Source: PUPG01 sp041686485
GTDB taxonomy: Bacteria > Bacteroidota > Bacteroidia > Bacteroidales > UBA7960
DNA: 8,316 bases
Reading direction: 5' to 3'
NCBI GenBank assembly: GCA_041686485.1
Contig: JAWLDT010000088.1
Coordinates: 1-8,316 of the forward strand
Of this stretch, positions 1 through 6,400 are shown one piece after another. The stretch's first letter is position 1; the number at the start of each line of letters is the position of its first letter. A model generated the notes under the pieces. It saw only the letters and a list, made by a program, of their open reading frames with translations. It was not told the DNA's origin and searched no databases. The translations under genes and the position numbers were made by a program.

Positions 1-15
1 TCAAGCCGGCCTACA

Positions 16-131
16 CTTTTCACTTCTTCCTTCCAGCTACCACCTCTGAGACTTCCCTATCTAACCTCTACCTTCCAACGTCTAACTTTTTCTCTGCTTC
101 CAGCTTCCAGCTTCGAGCTTTCAGCTTTTTC
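16..131. repeat. Degenerate 7-nt pyrimidine-rich tandem repeat
   Basis: The plus strand reads almost entirely as pyrimidine-rich heptamers. The cleanest run is CTTCCAG (97-103), CTTCCAG (104-110), CTTCGAG (111-117), CTTTCAG (118-124). Further left the same phase is visible but eroded: CTTTTCA at 16, CTTCTTC at 23, CTTCCAG at 30, CTACCAC at 37, and later CTTCCAA at 72 and CGTCTAA at 79. There is a 4-nt phase slip at 93-96. The array abuts the stop codon of the transferase gene at 130. It has no spacers and no coding signal. I recall similar purine/pyrimidine heptamer stretches between genes of Bacteroidota, but I could not verify that here. Its function is unknown. Confidence 0.7.
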
Positions 132-774
132 ACTGTTCACCTCCTATTGTATAAACCATCATGTAACTGCCGATACGTTCATAGAAAAGCGTGTTGCGAC
201 TGGTGGAGCCTTCCTGGTTTATGTATCCGGTGATTTGGCCTTTCTCTTCTACAACAAAAGGATCTATATGTAAGTGTTCCCGGAAAGATAAACTTCCCCT
301 GCCATGCAACTTATAAAGAGCTTCCTTCGCGCACCATATGAGGTACAAGTTTTCCATGGATTCACTGGTTGACACATAAGCAGCTTCCTGATCTGATAAA
401 AATTTATGTGCTATTCGAAATATTTTATGGTGCATATGTTCTATATCTACACCGACCTGACAGTTGGTGCTGACTATCAGAACCGAATAGGCGCCGGAAT
501 GTGAAACGGAAATATGTCCGGCGCCGTTTTCCATATGGGGTTTGCCCCAGGTGTCGTAAGAAATACCTGAAACGGCAGAAGCGGGGAATATGTGTGGCAG
601 GATCAGTCGATAGCTTAACCAGTGTTTCCTGCGAACCGGATTTCGTAAAGAGGTATAATACTTTTTTTCGAAGTCGGAGAGGCGTGCTTGCCGGAAAAGC
701 TCCTCAAGGGTTTCCGTGATTTCCCAAATGCCCAGATTGGCATTCTGCATGCATTTTTTCATGAAAATCCCCAT
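130..774 (-). CDS. 4'-phosphopantetheinyl transferase superfamily protein (Sfp/HetI type)
   Basis: This enzyme transfers the 4'-phosphopantetheine arm of coenzyme A to a serine of a carrier protein, turning apo- into holo-acyl (or peptidyl) carrier protein in the cytoplasm. The family signature is clear in the 214 residues: a SHSG stretch at 91-94 (CoA-binding region), VGVDIE at 107-112 with the Mg2+-binding acidic residues D110 and E112, and WCAKEALYK at 147-155 with K150, E151 and K154. The length is near the usual 210-240 for Sfp-type enzymes and rules out the roughly 120-residue AcpS type. In-frame ATGs at 774, 762 and 750 are all possible starts; the first is used here and none has a clear ribosome binding site. 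It lies 159 bp downstream of the Rieske-like lipoprotein gene on the same strand and has its own candidate -7 element. No carrier-protein, polyketide or peptide synthetase gene is nearby, so its substrate cannot be named. Confidence 0.93.
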   Translation of the reverse strand: MGIFMKKCMQNANLGIWEITETLEELFRQARLSDFEKKYYTSLRNPVRRKHWLSYRLILPHIFPASAVSGISYDTWGKPHMENGAGHISVSHSGAYSVLIVSTNCQVGVDIEHMHHKIFRIAHKFLSDQEAAYVSTSESMENLYLIWCAKEALYKLHGRGSLSFREHLHIDPFVVEEKGQITGYINQEGSTSRNTLFYERIGSYMMVYTIGGEQ

Positions 775-835
775 AGTATAGTTATTGCAGGTTGCCAGCG
801 CAGTAAGTTTGCTGGTTTTACGAAGGATTACAAGG

Positions 836-843
836 CAAAAGTA
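836..843 (-). promoter_or_regulatory. Candidate -7 element for the phosphopantetheinyl transferase gene
   Basis: On the minus strand this octamer reads TACTTTTG, a perfect match to the Bacteroidota -7 consensus TAnnTTTG. It lies about 60 bp before the ATG at 774, giving a leader of roughly 55 nt. I see no convincing TTTG -33 element at the expected 17-23 bp spacing, so it is only a candidate. If real, the transferase is transcribed at least partly independently of the lipoprotein gene upstream. Confidence 0.4.
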
Positions 844-933
844 ATGATATTACAGGTTATTATGGGTTTTGATGCTTTACGGTTCTTTGATCTGATCCTT
901 CCGTTTTCGTGACAGCATTCGCGTGTAAGCTGT

Positions 934-1377
934 TTAATTTGTAACCTGGAGCCGGGGCGGGTTAAACCAGGTTCTGTATTCTTTCAGCGGGTAGCGGGCT
1001 TCCCCGTCAAGCACAGTACCGTCGATGAGCAGAAACTCCGACTCACAACACGGGCATTTCCCAATTAACATGTTCTCATCCGTGATGCTCACCTGGCAGT
1101 TATGCGGATCAGAAGGGCAGGCACGGTCAAACGCCCTGAAATTGGTTTCTGACTCCCTGTAAACGATAACCCCCTGGTAGCCGCCGTATTCGTACTGTTC
1201 CTTCGGGATTTGATGGGTCAGACCGGGGCTGTTCAGGTTATAGTTGGTGATGTTGAAGTTAAAGTCGACACGTACGTAGGGAACCGGGTGTTGGCGATCT
1301 TTGTCGCAGGAGGCGAAGAAAATCAGACCAATGGCTGTGAACAGAATGAATATCAATTTGTTTATATGATGATGCAT
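934..1377 (-). CDS. Rieske-like domain lipoprotein with non-canonical cysteine ligands
   Basis: This is a 147-residue predicted lipoprotein. A short basic start and hydrophobic helix (about 5-23) end in FASC, with C24 as the likely lipidated residue, followed by the charged stretch DKD. The rest resembles a Rieske [2Fe-2S] fold: a GGYQGVIVYR strand (65-74), AFDRACP (82-88), KCPCCESEF (107-115), then DGTVLDGEARYPLKEY (119-134), which matches the usual 'tG.v..GPa..pL..Y' ending. Canonical Rieske proteins bind the cluster with CxH and CxxH. Here the positions expected to be His are S89 and C111, leaving C87, C94, C108, C110 and C111, plus H92, as candidate ligands. From memory, small lipoproteins with this pattern are widespread in Bacteroidota and their function is not established. 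Whether this one binds iron-sulfur, zinc or nothing cannot be told from sequence. It is transcribed away from 1509-2165 and towards the transferase gene. Confidence 0.8.
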   Translation of the reverse strand: MHHHINKLIFILFTAIGLIFFASCDKDRQHPVPYVRVDFNFNITNYNLNSPGLTHQIPKEQYEYGGYQGVIVYRESETNFRAFDRACPSDPHNCQVSITDENMLIGKCPCCESEFLLIDGTVLDGEARYPLKEYRTWFNPPRLQVTN

Positions 1378-1416
1378 AGATGTTGATCGATACGGTTTAG
1401 GTATTTAGATAATATG

Positions 1417-1424
1417 TAAAGTTA
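1417..1424 (-). promoter_or_regulatory. Weak -7 candidate for the Rieske-like lipoprotein gene
   Basis: The minus strand reads TAACTTTA here, seven of eight positions of TAnnTTTG counting the two free positions. It lies about 40 bp before the ATG at 1377. No clear -33 partner is visible. It is the best candidate in the AT-rich 131-bp divergent region, but such near matches are expected by chance in sequence this AT-rich. Confidence 0.25.
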
Positions 1425-1435
1425 CGATTTTTTGG

Positions 1436-1443
1436 TATTTTTG
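1436..1443 (+). promoter_or_regulatory. Candidate -7 element for the 1509-2165 gene
   Basis: TATTTTTG is a perfect TAnnTTTG match in the divergent intergenic region, 65 bp before the ATG at 1509, which would give a leader of about 55-60 nt. A matching -33 TTTG at the right spacing is not obvious; the nearest TTTG, at 1431-1434, is much too close. Confidence 0.4.
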
Positions 1444-1508
1444 TATAAATTGATCATGAAACCGGTTTTTTTGCCGGGGTTAAATGCTGCGCTATCAAAT
1501 CTATTGTT

Positions 1509-2165
1509 ATGGAAGATTTTATATTTGTCATACTCGTTATTATCTGGTTGGCTGTTAGTTTTTTGAAGCAAAAGCCCAAAAGTGCCAAAACAGATAAACG
1601 GCCGCAGCCTGCATCCGGCGAGGAACAGGCATCACCGGCTGGCGACCAGAAGAGCTGGGATACTATGTTTGACGAGTTCTTTGGAGAAACAGAAGAGACC
1701 AAAGAGGCGAAGCAGCCTGTTTTTGAAGAGCGCGATAAAGATGTGGAAGAACGGGCCAGACAGGAAAGGGAGCGGGAGAAACCGGCTATGAACAAGGTTG
1801 AATTTGAAAGGGATGAGGCACTTGCCAGGCGGGTGCAGGAGGAAAGGGAAAAACAACACCGGCGTTTCGAAACAGATATTGAAACCCAGACAAGAGAACT
1901 CGGGCGCCCAGAGCTCGAAAAGAGTAAACGTACCGTCGAGGAAGAGGCAACCAGCGGGTCAGGTGTTTCGGATACCTATAAATTCGCCTCAGATGGAAAA
2001 ATTAAGTCCATCGATGATATGATCCGGCAACAGAAGCAGCAAGAAGCCAAAGACAGGGTGTTGCTGGAAGATGATGTCGTAGCCGGTGCCAAAAGAAGGT
2101 TCCCGCGTTTTAAACTGAGAGATGCAGTGATCTTTTCTGAAATTCTGCACAAAAAATATCGTTGA
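1509..2165 (+). CDS. Membrane-anchored charged hypothetical protein
   Basis: I do not recognise a named family for this 218-residue protein. An N-terminal hydrophobic helix (about 4-19, FIFVILVIIWLAVSF) starts straight after MED with no basic n-region, followed by a Lys-rich stretch, suggesting an uncleaved single-pass anchor with the rest in the cytoplasm. A linker rich in Pro, Ser and Glu (about 21-70) contains a short WDTMFDEFFGE motif (50-60). A long Glu/Arg/Lys/Gln-rich segment (about 72-147) looks helical or coiled-coil. The C-terminus is more globular in composition: SIDDMIRQQKQQ (167-178) and a closing FKLRDAVIFSEILHKKY (201-217). I recall that last motif (roughly 'lr.AVI.sEIL.rkY') ending many uncharacterised small membrane proteins of Bacteroidota, which argues that the gene is real and conserved. 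It is followed by a terminator-like hairpin and is probably monocistronic. Confidence 0.8.
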   Translation: MEDFIFVILVIIWLAVSFLKQKPKSAKTDKRPQPASGEEQASPAGDQKSWDTMFDEFFGETEETKEAKQPVFEERDKDVEERARQEREREKPAMNKVEFERDEALARRVQEEREKQHRRFETDIETQTRELGRPELEKSKRTVEEEATSGSGVSDTYKFASDGKIKSIDDMIRQQKQQEAKDRVLLEDDVVAGAKRRFPRFKLRDAVIFSEILHKKYR

Positions 2166-2191
2166 GAAAATTCGTGTTTTATTGAATTATT

Positions 2192-2219
2192 TTTTATCTT
2201 TGACAAAACAAAGATAGAA
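2192..2219. repeat. Perfect inverted repeat built from two TAnnTTTG-like arms
   Basis: TATCTTTG (2195-2202) and CAAAGATA (2209-2216) are perfect reverse complements separated by 6 nt; pairing extends outward by one G-T wobble and two A-T pairs. Each arm is itself a perfect TAnnTTTG -7 element, one on each strand. No U tract follows on either strand, so it does not look like an intrinsic terminator. It may be a promoter (possibly two-way), a regulator's operator, or an RNA hairpin in the 3' leader of the upstream gene. Confidence 0.5.
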
Positions 2220-2233
2220 TAAGATTAAAAAGG

Positions 2234-2270
2234 CCTGGTCTTGGAGTCAATCCAATATCAGGTTATTTTT
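2234..2270 (+). terminator. Terminator-like hairpin with U tract after the 1509-2165 gene
   Basis: The sequence folds as CCTGGT (2234-2239) with ATCAGG-side bases (2257-2262), one C-T mismatch, then TTGGA (2241-2245) with TCCAA (2251-2255) closing a 5-nt loop. One pair in the lower stem is G-T. The stem is followed directly by TTATTTTT (2263-2270). This fits a rho-independent terminator on the plus strand, about 70 nt after the stop codon at 2165 and upstream of the greA promoter. Confidence 0.6.
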
Positions 2271-2333
2271 CTGTAAGCCCACTGTTTATTTTTGCAGGAA
2301 TTGTATTGCCACCTTCATGTTGAAAAAAAGACA

Positions 2334-2364
2334 TTTGCCGGTGGCGGACATAGGGCTGTATTTG
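2334..2364 (+). promoter_or_regulatory. Probable greA promoter (-33 TTTG, 19-bp spacer, -7 TGTATTTG)
   Basis: TTTG at 2334-2337 is followed after exactly 19 bp by TGTATTTG at 2357-2364, which differs from TAnnTTTG in one fixed base. The spacing is the one expected for primary sigma-factor promoters of Bacteroidota. Transcription would start near 2371, leaving a leader of about 90 nt before the greA ATG. A second, perfect -7 octamer (TATTTTTG, 2287-2294) lies further upstream but lacks a -33 partner. Confidence 0.5.
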
Positions 2365-2462
2365 TAAATAAACACAATTAACAACCAATCAAATCCAGGC
2401 GTTCGGTTCTGCTTACGATGGCGATCCACCGGATGTCTGATATTATTTTAAGGTACAATGTT

Positions 2463-2936
2463 ATGAGCCAGGTGCAATATTTTACAAAAGAAGGACTTGA
2501 AAAGTTGAAAGATGAGCTTGAACGCCTTAAGACAGTGGAAAGGCCTGCGATATCGCAAACGATCGCTGAAGCCAGGGAAAAAGGAGACCTGTCGGAGAAT
2601 GCAGAATATGATGCTGCCAAAAATGAACAGGGTATGCTTGAATTACGAATAGCCAAGCTGGAAGAAACCCTGAGTAATGCCCGTATTATTGATGAAAGTC
2701 AGCTGGATGACAGCAAAGTCTCCATCCTGACCACGGTTAAGCTCAAGAACATGAAAACCAATGCCGTGATGTCATATACTATTGTCCCTGAAAATGAGGC
2801 AGATATCAAAAACGGAAAGATTTCCGTCAGCTCGCCGATTGCCAAAGGGCTGCTTGGTAAGGAACCCGGCGAAACGGTAGAGATTGAGGTGCCCGCTGGG
2901 GTTATGACCTTTAAAATTATGGATATCACCCGGTAG
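2463..2936 (+). CDS. greA: Transcription elongation factor GreA
   Basis: GreA enters the secondary channel of RNA polymerase and stimulates cleavage of backtracked nascent RNA, freeing stalled complexes. With the start at 2463 the protein is 157 residues, the usual GreA length. The N-terminal coiled coil (about 8-75) carries the signature GDLSENAEYDAA (41-52) at its tip, with the acidic residues D42 and E45 that stabilise the catalytic Mg2+. The C-terminal FKBP-like domain ends in the typical SSPIAKGLLGKEPGETVEI (123-141) and VPAG (143-146). An in-frame ATG at 2418 would add 15 residues (MAIHRMSD...) not seen in the family; the start at 2463 gives MSQVQYFTKEGLEKL, the normal family beginning, and has AAGG 9 bp upstream. 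The HIT gene starts 72 bp downstream on the same strand and may be co-transcribed. Confidence 0.97.
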   Translation: MSQVQYFTKEGLEKLKDELERLKTVERPAISQTIAEAREKGDLSENAEYDAAKNEQGMLELRIAKLEETLSNARIIDESQLDDSKVSILTTVKLKNMKTNAVMSYTIVPENEADIKNGKISVSSPIAKGLLGKEPGETVEIEVPAGVMTFKIMDITR

Positions 2937-3008
2937 TGCCCGACCCAGGCGCCGGCCATGCTCCGATACACTGAATCCCCATTCGTTAAACCGTAAATCA
3001 TTCTAACC

Positions 3009-3407
3009 ATGGCAAGTATTTTTACCAAAATCGTTCAGGGTGAGATCCCATCCCATAGAGTGGCTGAAGATGATCGCTTTCTGGCATTTCTTGATATTAA
3101 CCCGCTGGCGAAAGGACATACGCTGGTTATTCCCAGGCAGGAGGTAGATTATTTGTTTGATCTGGATGATGAAACATATCGTGATCTGTGGCTTTTCGCC
3201 AAAAAGGTTGCCCGTGCCCTGGATCAAACGATGACATGTGAGCGGATAGGTGTTGCTGTGGTGGGCATGGAAGTGCCGCATGCACATATTCACCTGGTAC
3301 CGATTAACGGTATTTATGATATAGACTTTAGCAAACCCAAGTTAAAGCTGAGTCAGGAAGAGTTGGAGGTAACGGCCCAACGCATTGCCGATGCTGTAGA
3401 AGGTTGA
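3009..3407 (+). CDS. HIT family protein (histidine triad nucleotide-binding/hydrolase)
   Basis: HIT proteins bind nucleotides and hydrolyse nucleoside phosphoramidates or dinucleoside polyphosphates in the cytoplasm. This 132-residue protein shows the full fold: FTKIVQGEIPSHRVAEDD (5-22), the GHTLVIPR strand (36-43), and the triad HAHIHLVP (91-98), in which H93, the middle His, is the expected nucleophile. Family members with a structural zinc usually begin with a CxxC in place of SIFT; here both cysteines are absent (ASIFTK, 2-7), so this is a zinc-free variant. The length is typical. The ATG at 3009 gives a standard N-terminus, although no Shine-Dalgarno sequence is visible. It follows greA by 72 bp with no obvious terminator between them; I recall the greA-HIT pairing as common in Bacteroidota. 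The true substrate is not known. Confidence 0.94.
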   Translation: MASIFTKIVQGEIPSHRVAEDDRFLAFLDINPLAKGHTLVIPRQEVDYLFDLDDETYRDLWLFAKKVARALDQTMTCERIGVAVVGMEVPHAHIHLVPINGIYDIDFSKPKLKLSQEELEVTAQRIADAVEG

Positions 3408-3486
3408 TCTTCTATCCGCCTGTATTGAAGTCACCCAAAACTTTTTGACCGATTCTTTTCTTTTGGCTTTTGGCACCTTGCAGCCC

Positions 3487-6400
3487 TTAGTTTTTCTGAA
3501 TGAGCTGCCTGACCTTACGGCGGGTGGAAAGGATGATCTGGTACATACACGGTACGATGACCAGTGTGAGGAAGGTTGCTACGGTCAAACCAAATATGAC
3601 TGTCCATGACATTGGTCCCCAGAAGCGCGCATTGTCACCGCCGAAGTAAATCTGGGGGTCAAATTCGGTCAGCAGGGTCACAAAGTTGATGTTCAGCCCG
3701 ATGGCCAGGGGGAACAACCCGAGTACCGTGGTGATGGCTGTAAGCACTACCGGCCTGAAACGTGTGTGTCCTGCACGTTCGATCAGTGAAAGGCTTGTTT
3801 CGGGATCCAGTAAATCGTCCTCGCCCGTATCAAGTTCCAGGCGTTTTTGTTTGTGCAGATAATCGGTATAATCTACCAGTACAATGGCGTTATTCACCAC
3901 CACACCGGCGAGGCTGACAATCCCCACTCCCATCATAATGATGATAAAGTCCATGTTAAAGATGGCCAGCCCCATGAAAACACCTGCTGTACTGAATATT
4001 ACGCTTCCGATGATAATAAAAGGTTTAAATACAGAGTTAAACTGCGTTACCAGGATAAGGGCGATAAGGGACACGGCGATCAGCAAAGCCCTGATCAAAA
4101 ACTCCATAGACTCTTCCTGCTCCTGTTGTTCTCCGGTAAAAGCATAATCATAGCCGCCGGGCAACTCCATACCGTCCATCAGCTGCATGATCTGCTGGTT
4201 GATCCGGTTCGCGTTGTAACCGGGAAGCACGTTGGAGCTGAGTGTGATGACCCTGTTGCGGTCGATGCGGTTTATGGCGCCGTATGTCTTGCTGTATTCC
4301 ACATTGGCCACGGCTGATATGGGCACTTGCATGATCCTGCCTGTGCTCTGGCTTCGGAAAGTGATGCGCTGATTCATCAAAGATGACAGGTTATGGCGGT
4401 ATTCTTCCTGCAGCCTCAGTTGTATGGGGTATTCTTCTTCGCCCACTTTGAATGTGGAAACCTCCAGGCCGAACAGCGCGGTACGGATGGTGTTGGCGAT
4501 CATAAAAGTGGAAAGTCCAAAGCGTCTGGCGGCTTCCCTGTCGATATGTATCAGTATTTCGGGGTTGTCGCTGTCCAGGTCTTTGCTGAGACCTTCGATA
4601 CCTTGTATTCCTGCCCTGCTGATCCGGTTTTTTATGGTATCGGTAAGTGCCATCAGCCGCTCTATGTCCTGGCCGCTGATCTCCAGGTTGATTGGTTTTC
4701 CGGAAGGCGGGCCGGCCATGTTTTTCTCTATCATAAAATCAATGCCCGGATATTGTCCTGTCAGCGCCTCGCTGAGTTCTGCCATGATTTCGTTGGTGCT
4801 AATGCCTCCGCGCATGTCGAATTGTTCGAAGGTTACCGTGATCAGACCACGATTGGGGGTTTCACCGGTACTCATCTCCATCTCGCCCACTGCACCACGG
4901 CCTACCGTGGTGAGCATTGATTTGACAATGTGGCTGTATGGTTCGATGAGGTCATCTACTTTCTCTTCCACCTCGCTGACGCGCTTGTTTGTTTCGTCAA
5001 TGTCGGTACCAACAGGCAATTCCATGAGGATGTTGATAAACTGGGGTTCGTTATCCGGGAAAAACAGGACGTTGGGGCTGCGCAGGCCAAAGCTGATGAT
5101 GGCCAGTATCAGTGCCAGCAGTGTGCCCAATAAAAACGTATATGGATTCCGGCCACGTAGCGCATAGCTTAATGTGTTGATATATAGTTTCTCAAGAAAG
5201 GGCAGCAGCACCTGCTGAAACCATTTTGCCAGCCTGGCAAGCACAAAATATCCCAGGGCAAACAGCATGGCGGCAAGGAGGAAGAGATTGCCAAAAAGTG
5301 TGCTACCCGCAAGATGCATAAATACGCCCGCCAGGATCAGGATGCCGGTAATAATCAGTTTCCGCCGGAGTTTATTCGGGGCCTTTGTTTGCCGGCTGGC
5401 TGCTTCACCCTTTTTAGTGCTATTGCGAAAAAAGGTATAAGAGAATACAGGAATGATCACGAGGGCCACGAAAAGGGATGAGGTGAGCACGATAATCAGC
5501 GTAAGGGGCAGGTATTTCATGAACTCCCCGGTAATGCCTGTCCAGAATGCCAGGGGCAGAAACGCGGACAAGGTGGTGGCTGTTGAGGTGATGATCGGCA
5601 TGGCAATTTCACCAATCGCCCTTCTGGCCGCCTCGAGGATGGAATAATCCCGCTCCACGAAACGAAATATGTTGTCAACGGCTACGATGGAGTTGTCAAC
5701 GAGCAGCCCGAGTGCCAGGATGAGGGAAAACAATACGATCATATTGATCTGCAGACTCACTATGCCAAATACCATGAACGACATGAGCATAGACAACGGG
5801 ATGGCGATACCGACGAAAAGGGCGTTTTTGAGCCCCAGGAAAAGGTACAAAACCAATACCACCAGGATCACTGCCATGATCACACTGTTTTCCAGGTTCG
5901 ACAGCTGTATCCCGATCTCTTCCGATTGGTCATTGGTAATGGTTACATTCAGTTCATCCGGCAGGTCTCCGTTTTGCCTGGCCAGGTACAGCACCTGCTG
6001 AATGTTCTCGGTGGCAGACAGCAGGTTGTCACCGGCATTTTTTATCACCTGCAGGCTGACCACGGGCTGGTCATCCAGGCGCGTATAGCTTGTCGGATCA
6101 GCATAAGCATCCACAACTTCTGCCACCTCATACAAGTATACAATTTGCTGGTCTTCATGCTGGACAATGATGTCTTCGATCTGGCGGATATCTGTAAACT
6201 CACCCATGGTGCGTAAAGCCCACCGTGTGCCGTCTTCAAATCGGAGCGATCCGCCAGCCATGGATACATTTTCCGATGAGATGGCTGCATCAAGGTCATC
6301 AAAGCTCAGCTGGTAGAGCTCAAGTTTGTGCGGATCGGCATTGATCTGAATTTCCCTTTCCTCGATACCGGTGATCTCTACCTTTGAGACTTCAGGAACA

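Noticed and set aside
16..131. Possible CRISPR array
   Set aside because: Units are 7 nt, contiguous and degenerate, with no unique spacers and no cas genes nearby.
501..912. Two plus-strand open frames (501-719, 688-912) opposite the phosphopantetheinyl transferase
   Set aside because: The first lies over the conserved transferase motifs on the other strand and the second runs into non-coding sequence; neither has a recognisable fold.
2418..2462. Upstream in-frame start that would extend GreA by 15 residues
   Set aside because: The added residues are not GreA-like and the start at 2463 gives the canonical N-terminus and length.
2937..3008. Terminator or promoter between greA and the HIT gene
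   Set aside because: A short GGCGCC palindrome is present, but no stem with a U tract and no TAnnTTTG element, so the two genes are more likely co-transcribed.
3408..3486. Bidirectional terminator between the convergent HIT and permease genes
   Set aside because: I looked for one, but the only pairing (GTCA with TGAC around an A/T core) is short and interrupted; nothing convincing is present.
3847..4317. Plus-strand open frame rich in His and Asp opposite the permease
   Set aside because: Antisense shadow of conserved RND sequence, with no start context or recognisable motif.
4424..5167. A 247-codon plus-strand open frame opposite the permease gene
   Set aside because: It is rich in Ser, Arg, Pro and Met as expected for the antisense of a hydrophobic protein, and shows no domain; the minus-strand permease explains the region fully.
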